Positions 1-11,693 of a DNA stretch of 34,168 nt are shown here, piece by piece. The stretch covers positions 1 to 34,168 of the forward strand of contig NAOQ01000073.1 in assembly GCA_002751075.1 (NCBI GenBank). The letters are read 5' to 3'. The stretch comes from Ichthyophonus hoferi (lineage: Eukaryota; Opisthokonta; Ichthyosporea; Ichthyophonida; Ichthyophonidae). Made by a program: the position numbers and the translations under genes. A model generated the notes under the pieces. That model saw only the letters and a program-made list of their open reading frames with translations. It was not told the origin of the DNA and did no database searches. The first letter of the stretch is position 1. Each line of letters begins with the position of its first letter.

Positions 1-92
1 CTATTACTCTTCCTATTACTGTCACAGCTATATTTGGTTCCCTGTATCACTCTGATCTCACCCACTTACGCACCCCCGCCTTCTCCCCATAG

Positions 93-1030
93 GACCATAG
101 GAGAGTATGTACGTCAGTTATTAACCCAACAGAAATACTTCAACACCATGCTGCCTCGCATACCTGTCCCTGTGGAAAGAGAGATTCTAGCCCAACTGTC
201 ACGTTATGACAAGGCTGGCAATGAAGACAATGATATGATTGGTGGCGATAAGAATGGAGACCACAATGATAGGTAGTCATATCTATATGTACCCCATGAT
301 ATATATATATGTGTGTGAACATGCTCTACCCAATTCCATTATTTGGGACAGGTCTGAGAACATACATGTGACAGTGACAAAGAATGTTATATGAGGGATA
401 TGATTGGACATATTTACTGTGTTCTGATTGAAGACAAGTCATGTCTTCCATTTCTCATTCAGCATAATACAGCATATGTGGTTGTTTTTATATATACCTA
501 CATATTATCATACTACCCTACTACCCTACTATCATACATACTATGAGACGGGCATACGTACATAAATACATACTATCATCCACATCTATGTATGGTAATA
601 CTTTTATTCAAAATATAAAGGCTGACACCTCATTGGCGGACGTAAATGTGCATATTACGTAAGATGACTAGGGAAGGAGACATATGCTTCTTGTGAACCA
701 GTTACTAAAATCCTGGCCAGATGATTGGTCTAGAACTACTGGCCTGACCGCTTAAGATTGGGTATTGAAGTCGGGTATCTTGGTTGGCAAACTGCTAATA
801 CTGGTTCATATCGTATATTATACACTAGAATGACAGTGGTTACGTAGGGACTGTAGTCTGTTGTGGTCGTGTACTTAGGACGTTTGACTTGGTCATACAT
901 ACTAGCATCTACCATACATACATACATATATACATATACATGCATACTATCATACAATACATATTATCATACACATACGGACATGCGTACATATACATAC
1001 ATATACATACATATACATACATATACATAC

Positions 1031-1061
<31 letters not shown>

Positions 1062-3020
1062 CATACTATTATACATACATATAGTATAACAAGTACGCTC
1101 CTATAGTACCCACCAACATCTAAGTCCCTATTGGATATAGTGTCTACACATGACTTGAGATCTATGTATGTAAACCACTAGTACAGTCTTCTCCCTGCCA
1201 TCTTTCCTCATAGGCCGGAATGAAGTGGGATTATAAAGTAGTGTTTAATCGGTCAATGGTGTATTACCACAACCTTATTGACTGGCTGAAGTATATCTGA
1301 CCTTGGATCAATGATATACAGATCCATGTCCAGGGGAAGGGATGATCGATTGTCTATTGGCCGTCGGAGTAGGAGTGTGAGTCATGATAGAAATGGGTAA
1401 GCCGTTATTATTGGCTAGGGCTTACGTCTCACCAAAGAATTGTGATTGTGGGTCTTATATGGATACAGTTATAGTTCTAGTTTTGTTTAAATATATTGCA
1501 GGCAATGTGTTGGAGAATGTAGATGTAAAGAGTGATTGGCTATATATCACTTTATCATGTATGGTTTGAACCGCCATGTAACTGTCATGAATGCGTCATC
1601 TATGGATAGGTTTGCCATTGATTTAAACCCAGTGGTTCGATTGGTTAAAAGAATCCAAGTTTATATTAACTGATCATTATATGCCACTTAGTATATAGGA
1701 CAGTGGTGTATTTTAATTGGGTATAATTTAATTTCTGTCAGTCAATGCACCAATATTGCCCGATAGTGTGGAAGTAATAACCGATTGGCTATATGTCATG
1801 CTGTAGGGGTCGACGATCTGGTGATGATCGGCTTAGGAGATCTCGGGAGACAAGTTATGATCGAATTATGGACCAAGATAGAGCTCGAGTGAGAGAGAAA
1901 GAGAGGGAGATGGCTGGGGAGAAGGATAGGTATCAGGGCAGAGACCGGGAGAGGGACCGAGAACGAGAACGCGACAGGGACAGAGATAGGGATAGATATA
2001 GAGATGGCGATAGAGATAGAAGTAGAGACAGAGACAGAGACCGAGACAGAGACCGAGACAGAGACAGATATATAGAGAGAGAGAGGAGTAGAAGCAGAGG
2101 GCGGGACAGAGAGAGAGAGAGAGGTAGAGACAGTGATCGGGATAGAGAGAGAGAGAGAGAGAGAGAAAGAGAAAGAGGCAGAGATAGTGATCGTGATAGA
2201 GAGAGAGAGAGAGAGAGAGGTAGATATAGAGATAGTGAAAAACAAAGCGAGAGGGATGGAGAGAGAGAGAGAGATAGAGAGAGAGACATAGATAGGGAAA
2301 GAGATAGGAGTAGAGATAGAGAAAGGGACATAGACAGGGAAAGAGATAGGAGTAGAGATAAAGATAGAGAGAAGGGGAGAGAAAAAGAAAAAGAGAAAGA
2401 AAGAGAACGAGAAAGAGAAAGAGATTCGGATAGGGATAATGGGAAAGAGCGTGCACGTGACTATACCCATTTAGCCAATGGGAAAGAGGAGATAGTTTCT
2501 GCACCAACCAGCCAGGTGACCAATGGGGTACTAGGGGAGGGGGTGAAGGAGAAGGAGAACAGGGCAGGAAAGGCAAGGTAGGGGTAGGTGTGCTGATGTG
2601 TTGGTATGATATAGTATAAGCTTTCTCTTTTACTCCCTCACAACAGTCATTGCTAGACTATCATATTCAGCAGCGACGATTCTAAAATTATCTTAGTATA
2701 ATATTAAGGAAATTGCTAATAGATAAATTTTAAAAATCAGTTATATAATGAATGTGTTTTGTTCTGGTTTTTCGATGAAAAAAAAATGAAAAAAAAATGA
2801 TGCAGACGTCTCGCCTCTCTATGTTTCTTTGCCCGCCCTACATCAATATTCCATATTGCCTTGAAATACTTGAAAATACCCTGGCATATTTTTATAGAAT
2901 ATCTGAGCATATCTGGGAATATAATAATCATAACTAACACAACCTTTCTGTTGCTATAGTGCTGAAAAGGGTGACAAGCGATTGGCAGATGAGTCAGAAG
3001 ATGGAGAATGCAGCGAATAG
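93..3020 (+). CDS. PRPF38B: PRP38B-type pre-mRNA splicing factor, 3' part (4 exons)
   Basis: The 5' part lies outside the window. Exons read as 93-272, 1334-1396, 1807-2577 and 2960-3020 (stop TAG 3018-3020); all three junctions are phase 2 and keep the frame. Exon 1 gives IGEYVRQLLTQQKYF and LPRIPVPVERE, which match the end of the PRP38 domain of PRPF38B (human has IGEMLR and LFPRIPVPV). Exons 2 and 3 encode an RS/RD/RE tail of about 270 residues, and the last exon ends ESEDGECSE. The PRP38 family acts in the spliceosome before catalysis and the PRPF38B branch carries such charged tails, so a nuclear role is inferred. The acceptor before exon 1 is a strong pyrimidine run ending in CATAG. Exon 3 is strikingly purine-rich. 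Possible poly(A) signals lie at 3202-3207 and 3323-3328. The family call is firm; the exact ends of the tail rest on splice-site reading. Confidence 0.92.
913..1083. repeat. CATA/CATACATA microsatellite
   Basis: Tandem CATA and TACATA units, imperfect and interrupted, fill part of the first intron of the PRP38B-type gene. Open frames across it are repeat artefacts rich in Tyr, Ile, His and Thr. Confidence 0.85.
1933..2440 (+). repeat. Purine-rich low-complexity coding tract (RD/RE repeats)
   Basis: About 500 bp made almost only of GAGA, GATAGA and GACAGA units inside exon 3 of the splicing-factor gene. On the plus strand it encodes Arg-Asp, Arg-Glu and Arg-Ser dipeptides. The complementary strand is open in several frames only because it is a CTCT-type sequence, giving Ser/Leu or Phe/Ser runs. 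Confidence 0.85.
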
Positions 3021-3630
3021 GAGCCATGCATTGGTATGATATGAGGGGTGGGCAGACTAGAACATTCCTGCATTGTAGTCATGCTGTGTTAATGTATACC
3101 AGAGGCCCTTCTAGAATGGGCTCTATCTCTATATACTATACTACTCCCCCACTCCTTTAGGCAGCCTTGAAGTATATATATAATATGCCCCCTTCCTTAA
3201 CATTAAAATCCCTTCTGTTCTCACATTATTATTTAGTTCTCCCTCTCCCTGTCTGTATGTGTGATACCCTCCCCTATGCACTATCCTATCTTACAACAAT
3301 CTCTTCTGAAGGGTATTACTTAAATAAACGCACAACCAATCCTTAGTGGGAGAAATGCACAATAATATCATATATCCCTCTCTATTCTCCCCTATCCTAC
3401 CCTACCGTGTACTGATTATTCTCTCTCTCCCTAGGTAGGACTGCGAGCATCCCCTCCTAAGCTAATCAATTCTAGTTATTATTATTATAACAATTACCCG
3501 TATGTCTAATAACGAGCCTATTATATGAACTCTTTGGCTTTATCGCTCAATCATCCACAATGGTATACTTCTCTTATATGGTCTCGCTTAACACCCTGCC
3601 CGTTGTATAACCCATAAGCCATTAAATTTC
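3021..3630. other. Intergenic stretch after the PRP38B-type gene
   Basis: No coding exon was recognised. It holds the presumed 3' UTR and AT-rich sequence with short pyrimidine runs, and ends at a 44-bp repeat that recurs near 6.1 kb. Confidence 0.5.
3202..3328 (+). promoter_or_regulatory. Candidate poly(A) signals of the PRP38B-type gene
   Basis: ATTAAA at 3202-3207 and AATAAA at 3323-3328 lie about 180 and 300 bp after the stop codon. Either could direct 3' processing. The assignment is by motif and position only. Confidence 0.35.
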
Positions 3631-3674
3631 AAAATTCCCACCCAATCTCCTTCCTTAAATAAAAATAAACCAAG
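3631..3674 (+). repeat. 44-bp dispersed repeat, copy 1
   Basis: Shares 41 of 44 positions with 6114-6157 in the same orientation (core: AATTCCCACCCAATC). The two copies bracket about 2.4 kb that contains the possible retroelement fossil. Confidence 0.75.
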
Positions 3675-3689
3675 ACGATGTGTGCTGGC

Positions 3690-5340
3690 CATTAGTGTTG
3701 TTTAACAAGCTTTCATGAATTTGAACCTTCACAAGTCCACTAGTACTAGTAGGTGTTATTGTCGTGAACGCCAGTACTTAGGCGTTCAGAGGTGTTTAAC
3801 AATCGATGAAAGTACGTGGCATTGGAGTTCATCTCTGGGAATTATGGCAAATGAGAGTAATGACTTGGTTTCATTATGATTGGGTGGAGTAACAAGACAA
3901 TTAGTGTAATTGCATAGATGGCAGGTTAAAAATAGATCCTTGGACCACTCAGAAAAAGAAAGGATATGTTGGTAGTTTGAACAAAAAATCTAAGATGGAT
4001 CAATCAATTGAATAGCTACTTTTGATTGTGTTGAAGTATGTCAGCCCCCGTTAAGTATTAGGCTGAACACTTCAATGTCTTTGTTCGGGAGCACATGGTT
4101 TATAGTTTGTTTTGCATTGTACCTCTGAATATTCACAAGCGTTTACAATGAGGTGTTAATCGGTTTGTAGGAGTTAGAGACTAATATCAATTAATTAAAA
4201 GCATAGTGTCACTAATTATATCTAATTAGGACTAGTTTGCTAAGGACGGTTTAGCTTGGGAATATACCGTGGCTATTAGATAGTGTTGGTCATTGGTTTT
4301 TAGGTATATACAATGACGCATGATACAAAAAGGTACGTAGCAATAGAATGAATAATTCTTTGATAATAGAAGTTTTGTACCAAAGACTTAGTCTCTTTGT
4401 GTTACTATTAGGAATTAGTTATGGTAGTTTTGACGAGACAGACGGCTCTTCCTACTACGAATAAGACTGAATCCGTGACTGGTAAGAATAAATTAAGGAT
4501 TAGATTATCCACTGAGAGTGAAAAAGAAATAAACAGGGATCTTTTCGAGGAACTTGATAATAATAGTTGCAACAATAATGTAGACAGTCAGCCTATGACT
4601 ATAAATAGTAATAGCAAATGAGAATCTGTGAGTTCAACAAATTCTGACATTGAATGGAGGAATATGACAAGTTTGAGAATTCACAATAGGTGGTGTAGTA
4701 TAAAGCCTCTGTTGATGTTGATTAAGAATATGCAATTAATCTTGAGATGATGCTATTAAATGTAGTTTGCTGTTGAGCTGGTTGGTGAATTTCACCTTGG
4801 AGTTGTTGATTTTTAGTACGGGCGGAAATCAGGAATTTTTTTATTGGTTAGACAAAACCATTAAGGGTGAGGAGGGTTCACTGATAGAGAGTAGAAGTAT
4901 TCTGTGCCATTGGATTTTGCTTCAGGAATATCCGAAAGAATAGACTGATCAAAAGGCTATGTTAGTTGTTGAGTCAACTGAGCAAGAGTTACTGTGGAAC
5001 CTCAGTGGTGAAGGCAGAACTGAGGAGTTCAGTCCTTGTAGGGTTAAGTTCCGTTTAAGAGAAGAGCGATGGGAAGGTCCCTTTTGATCGGTAGTTTTAC
5101 AAGTAATGTAGAAAATGTGATTGTTGTCCTATTGCAGTGTGATACGTACGCTCTTCATTCGCTCGAACTTTTGCCTCCATACCATAGCGGAGATGTACTC
5201 CTTTAAACGTAATACCTTCTACGGGCGTAAAACATTCATTCGGATATGGTGATAACCCCATGACTGAGCCACGGACCAAACGGTATACTAATTTAATGAT
5301 GCCAAGATAAATTGTCAAGATAATTTTTAAGATAATTGCG
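3690..5340 (+). mobile_element. Possible LTR-retroelement fossil, gag-like remains
   Basis: A broken stretch between two convergent genes. It contains a 66-codon open frame (4421-4621) beginning MVVLTRQ, followed by degenerate sequence around 4.8-5.1 kb whose charged, helical character recalls retroelement gag. No pair of long terminal repeats could be matched, so borders are approximate and the family is uncertain. It looks old and badly decayed. The alternative is unrelated intergenic sequence with a chance open frame. Confidence 0.3.
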
Positions 5341-6113
5341 ATAGCCTACAATTTAGATATAGTAGGCTTATCGGCCAAAATATTTATTGATGTATTGCAT
5401 GAGCTCAACTCCAATTAATTAAACCTAAATAAAATTAACCAATCATTTAGTGCAGTACGGGGATTGCTTTATGATGGCTTGCATCTTGGCACTATATGCA
5501 ACCCGAATATTCACATTATCAACTTACTTTATTTAACTACACTATACAAAGTGGTTCCAATCGTATCGCAATTCATGTTTCCTTAACATTAGTTATTCAG
5601 CAATAAATTAAAATAAAACTAATTACTAGCCTAAAAGAATAACAGCTTTCTCTTAGTAACATTCTATATCTAATAATTACTACGGCATGTTTGCTATCCA
5701 GTTATATGACTTTATTAGTATTATTTATAATAAATATATCTACAGGCTGATGCATTTCAATTTTTTACTAAGCATTTTAAAAGGGTGTGTAATATGATTG
5801 GATTTTAACATCATTTAATTTGATATCTGTATATGGACACATGGGTCGATATTCCTGATTCAGCCTTGATTGTCATTACTTTGCTTATTAATTGATACGA
5901 CCTTCATCCAATCATCTATTATATGCAAATGATCTTGATCACCTATATGCTCAGTAGAGACCATTGATGTAGTGGCTGGCAATGACAAACTACAATAGGT
6001 GAGTGGGGTAAAGTCATGAATCCTTATATCCACTAACCAACAATAACAACATAATATAATACAACACAATACTAGGACGTAAGACATACATATATACCTC
6101 TCTATATTTTTTT

Positions 6114-6157
6114 AAAATTCCCACCCAATCCCCTTCGTTAAATAAAAATAAGCCAAG
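6114..6157 (+). repeat. 44-bp dispersed repeat, copy 2
   Basis: Second copy of the repeat at 3631-3674. Looser similarity continues for perhaps another 15 bp beyond the core. It lies just past the 3' end of the CGI-58 gene. Confidence 0.75.
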
Positions 6158-6177
6158 GTAGCTATCCCACATTAGCA

Positions 6178-6183
6178 TTTTAT
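6178..6183 (-). promoter_or_regulatory. Candidate poly(A) signal of the CGI-58 gene
   Basis: TTTATT on the plus strand is AATAAA on the minus strand, about 160 bp after the CGI-58 stop codon. Motif and position only. Confidence 0.4.
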
Positions 6184-6343
6184 TATAATACAGGTAGGAT
6201 AGTGACTGTCTTAGATCTAGCAGCCCAAACTGCTTCACATGACTAATTACACATGACTAATCATATCATTATACGAGATCATTCGATTAGTTACTTTCAA
6301 GGTGTTAACCTAGCAAAAGCCCTGCAATGCTGCAATTATAGTC

Positions 6344-8750
6344 CTAAGGATTGGTTATCCCCATATGGTAAGACGTAGACAGTTCAGCTACAACCAATCG
6401 ATTGAAGGAATGCGCATTATCTATATATAGATGATGACCAGCTTTGGGAATAATGTGGATGGACGTAGGCACCTTCATAGTCTGGATCGCCATCTAGAGA
6501 GGGTGGTTGGTTGTTAGGCACGTATCCAATAAATAGTTGTATGAGCAGTGCTTGCCTCCGTACTCTAACCATAGCAACTAAACCAACTAAACCAATTAAA
6601 CCGCCCTTTATGAATGGCCCCAAGGGGTTGGATCTTTTATGCAGTGTGATAGACAATGGGAAGAGTGGACTAAAAAAACTATGTGTCATTACAACATTTG
6701 TAGAAAAAATAGATAAGGAGTGACAGCCACAACAATAGTAATAGTAGTGTTGTTAAGATAGTCGAGTATGCAGCCCCCATGGTAAAGCAGTGTAAAAAAG
6801 GACCAAGGGAAGAGAGAGGGAGCGGTTACTTCTGCTGCAGTCATATCCATCCAATCGTGGCTGCCATCTGTATGTAAGACAATCATGTCAGTAATCTTTT
6901 TATGACAGGCAGCTGACCTTAAAGTCATATGAAGGATTTAGGGCATTAAATTATCCCAGGAATAATTTCATCATCCAATATAAATATAGCACTCTAATTA
7001 GCCAGTTTATACACATTCTCCTGCTTATGCCTTTCATATCAAGCCCTAAAATAAAGGGAGCACCAATTCAGCTATAAAGAGATAAGATAGTAAAGATACT
7101 TACAGAAGAATGAAGTAGGCATTTTTATCTCATGTAAACGACGAATCAATGGCTTCCTAGCCCATGCACCCTGATACATAGTGAGTGTTAATTGGTACAT
7201 AACGCACAGAATAATGATGATTAGTCGCTATATAACATACACATTGTATCATACAGACGATATTAAACAGCACCAGTGATATAGGCTCAATAATTACAAG
7301 GTAAAGTCACGTGATAAGATTAAAATTTAACGGACGCACTCCTTCATGGTGATAGGTCAAGGCCCTAAAGTCCCACTATCTTAGCCCTTCTTGTACCAAG
7401 AGAGGGGAGAGGGGAGATGCAGCAAGTCAATAAAGCATACACATATCTACTATATATAGTAGCAAACCTCTATATAGTATACATATATACATACCACTGT
7501 GAGGATAGTGTTCAGAGCATACTCTCCACTGCCTTTTCCACAACTCAATCGATACAAGTATTCAGTAAATTCTGCAACCTGCAGTGACGTAGATATGACA
7601 TACACAGAAAGTAAGTAAGGAGGCCAATCATAATGTTCTATTATACTAGAAGAAATGCATTGATGAACAAAATGCCTATAGGAAGGGATGGTTTGACAGC
7701 AGGCTTCAAAGAAAGGTGAAAAAAGAACTCTAATGAAACATATGTATGTGGTATTAATAATATGGCTTGGTTAGTACAATCAAAGGATATAATATGTATG
7801 TAGGTTGTGTATAACTAGGGTCTGTTAGACAGACGTCTACAGAATCCAAGAATGTAAAAGTTAATATAAATAAGCGTATAAACAATAACTGTAATAGTAG
7901 TACAAAACATAGTAGTAAGATGAATAGGCGCTGTGCATAGCAATGCTGTTCCAGCTCTAGGGCTAGGGAGAATTATGCTTATATATATATGAACACGGTG
8001 TATGTACGTAGATATATAATGTACATATATATATAATATAATCGTATAATAGTATAATCGTATAATTATATAACCGTATAGCGGCATAATATAATAATAA
8101 TAAAATAATATAATCGTATAATAGTACAATTATAACTAACTGTATAATAGTAAAATATAGAATGTTATATTAATAAAAAGTCAATCAAGGATACTTACTC
8201 CCTCCTCATCTAGGCTGTTAGAAAACCTTCGCGCGACATATCCTCCGGTCAACCAATGGCCTGTGCAAGATTAGCATTGGTTACATGACCTTACACCTAT
8301 CATAATTTGCTCCGAGACTTTTATTTAATGCATTTATACACTACCTATTTCTACAATTAATATCAAATGTTATAGTTATTATCTTAATGTGTTATAATTA
8401 TTATATTACTGTATTGTAATTATTATATCACCACCTACTATCTACGGCAACTGGCCATTGCAAGCAGAGAAATGAATTATGACAACAGAAAGTTATTTAG
8501 TAGAATTGTAGAAAAAAAAAAAATGGATCCTGCCACACGCAAAACCTTTTCATAAAATTTAAAAGTATAGACTATCTGATAATCTGAATATAAGTTAATT
8601 GATTGCATAATTGCATAAAATGATTAATAGCCTGTTCTTAAGTAATTAATTTAATTAATTAATTAATTTGTACTACATCTTTTTGTTTTACCCATGTCGT
8701 GTATAACTATATCAAACAACTATCACTATTATTAGTATTTCTATTACAAC

Positions 8751-8790
<40 letters not shown>

Positions 8791-11653
8791 CCTATCACAA
8801 CCACAACTATTATTACTCCTATTAAAATGACTACTATTGTTATTCCTTTTACAGCCATTACTCACCGCACTAAACCTCTAGTCATGTGCATCATTTCCCC
8901 CATCAACCCTACCATATCTCCATGGTTATTACATCCATATACATTACACTTATAATGCTAATCAGTCTTTCTAGCACTCAGTCACTATTATCACTGTTGT
9001 GGCCGTTAAGTCATCTAGAAGCCAGCCAACCACCCATCAATATACAAGATGAGGATGTAAACTAATCAATAGAATAACTAATTAATAATTAATGTGTAGC
9101 AACAGCTCTCAGGGGATAGAGTAATCCTGCCTGATATTATACGATATAAATATATTATACTACGTCACTCTTGTGGGTCCATTGGTGGTCTCCATAGTGA
9201 TGGGTATGGGCTTGATATTGACGTATGTCACACGTCATGGGAAGAGGGTAGGTAGACCCTTACCTATTGGGCCGGTGGTCCTGACCACTGATTGGGGGGT
9301 GATATTGCACTCCCACATTCTACTGGCCATCGACATAACCATTCTCACCCCCATTCGTTGTTCCGCTTTTATTTGCGCCCACCTATCATCAGCTTCCGCG
9401 ATACCAGCTAGATAAGGGAGGAGATAATGAGTTACTATATATGGAAGATGAATTACTATATATAGAAGGATCTATTACCGCAATAAAGGGCTGTGTTTAC
9501 AGTGATTTCAAGTATATATATATATATATTAATATTATGAAAATACTCCACACACAAAGCCTTATCAAGTCCAGCCAAATTTTAGGTCAAAAAATTGAAA
9601 ATTGATTGGTCAACGGATTAGGTGTGTCTAATAGGATAATAGCCACTGTGAACCAAAGAAAGAGTGGTTGGCTATTGGCTAATACTCACATAAGAACCAC
9701 AATCATAGGAGGGCATATAGTAAGCATATACAGGTGTAAGGTAAGATAGAAAAGGAAAAGTGAAATGAGACACACAGACATATGATAGGCTGAATATCAT
9801 TACCTCCTCCTTCTCCTTAATTCTCTATATATTTATATGGGCCTATCCCTTCTTTACATGATTCCACACCAGTTATACCCTATATATGCACAGACACATA
9901 TATATGTAGCCAATCATACAATGATATACCCAATTACTCCTAGTCCTTTCCCTCCAATCACTTCACATGCTCGTCTCGTATTATGATTCACATCCAATCA
10001 TTATGTCTAAAGCAATTCCTTGTGCAATAATATTAACCCAACCCAATATGTATGGTATCGACTCTATAGACACACCAGGTGAAACCATCAATAGCTTTTT
10101 AACTCGCTCTGGATATCGCAGGCTATAAATAGCGGAGAGATAGCCCCCTAGTGAGTGGCCTAACAAATACATCTTCTCTATCTAAGAGGGAGAGGAAAAG
10201 GAAAAGAGAGGGAGAGAGAGAATATATTGTTAGTGGTGAAGGAAGAGCCCAGCTCCAACACTGGTCATAGGTAGATACTTGTTATTGGAGACAATCATTC
10301 CTATATAAACTACACCACACCAACGTATCCTACCCTACCCTACCCTACCCTATACAATACTACATTACAATACTCTACACAACCCTACGCTACACCACAC
10401 TATATTATACTATAGCGTAAACAACAGGACAACATTGGTAAAATCCAATGAGTAATGACTCAATCTGACACACATTCCAATGCATACTATAGCCATAAAA
10501 GGCACATATTATGCTTAAAATCGATTCAACCTAATAGTCGAGCATCTTTAAACTCAATAATTTGGTACAAAACTTTTACAAAACATGGAAATGGGAATAA
10601 ATTATAACATATGGTAGTTAGTAAGTAAATATAACCCAATAAAATCCACAGGGTTGACAGACACACCAATTACTGCATACCTTCATTTCCCGCCGCCAGT
10701 CCTCTAAGCTTTCTACAAACAAATCTATTACCTGGGGACCAATCAGTGTTATATAGGGTATATAAGGTATAAGGTATATAAGGTATATAAGGTATAGGGT
10801 ACAAGGTATATAAGGTAAATAGGGTATATAAGGTATATAAGGTATATAAGGTATAGGGTACAAGGTATATAGGATATATAAAGTATATAAGGTATATAAG
10901 GTATANNNNNNNNNNNNNNNNNNNNNNNNNNNNNNNNNNNNNNNNNNNNNNNNNNNNNNNNNNNNNNNNNNNNNNNNNNNNNNNNNNNNNNNNNNNNNNN
11001 NNNNNNNNNNNNNNNNNNNNNNNNNNNNNNNNNNNNNNNNNNNNNNNNNNNNNNNNNNNNNNNNNNNNNNNNNNNNNNNNNNNNNNNNNNNNNNNNNNNN
11101 NNNNNNNNNNNNNNNNNNATATAGGGTATATAAGGTATAAGGTACAAGGTATATAGGGTATATAAGGTATAAGATACAAGGTATATAGGGTATATAAGGT
11201 ATAAGTTACAAGGATTAATAGTAGCATAGGGTTAAGTTGTTACAATAGCAACTAAACACTGTACTATATTAAGTAATTGGGGTGCAGTATATGGCCATGG
11301 ATATAAAAGGATATGACGCAGGTAAGGGAGCAGTCAGCATGCTACCACAAACCTTAGTTACATGCATATATATATATATACGTATGTGTGTGGGTCAATA
11401 ACTTGCTGTGAATACAGGTGTATCTAAAATCTAGTCATACTTAAACAACATATACACCAATCAAATGGCTAGTAAGATAGTAAGAGGTATAAAGGGGGAC
11501 TCCTACCTCGTCTACGGCATCAGGTTTGTGAGGGAAGACAGGGCGTGAACTACCACCCATACCTAGCCAATCAATACCGTGCACCCTAAGCTGTTAGGGC
11601 CAATGGGTGAGTGGAAGGATATATGATTACTATGGTGGTATAGCGGTGTATGC

Positions 11654-11693
<40 letters not shown>

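Larger units (their letters stand above)
5341..6343. other. AT-rich intergenic DNA, no gene seen
   Basis: No exon of either neighbouring gene and no recognisable protein was found. The minus-strand open frames here (5860-6238) do not resemble known proteins. The lower part is probably 3' UTR of the CGI-58 gene. Confidence 0.45.

Noticed and set aside
1796-2576. Long open frames on the minus strand across the RD/RE exon
   Set aside because: They are shadows of a CTCT-type repeat strand, giving Ser/Leu/Phe runs. The plus-strand reading fits a known family and its splice sites.
7815-8129. A 104-codon minus-strand open frame
   Set aside because: It translates an ATA/TAATCGTATAA-rich intron segment of the CGI-58 gene.
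9173-9415. An 80-codon plus-strand open frame
   Set aside because: It is the complement of CGI-58 exon 7 (9264-9407), whose minus-strand reading matches the family.
10618-11227. Tyr/Ile/Pro/Leu-rich open frames on the minus strand
   Set aside because: They translate the TATAAGG array and the N gap. Only 10681-10731 within them is a real exon (CGI-58 exon 5).
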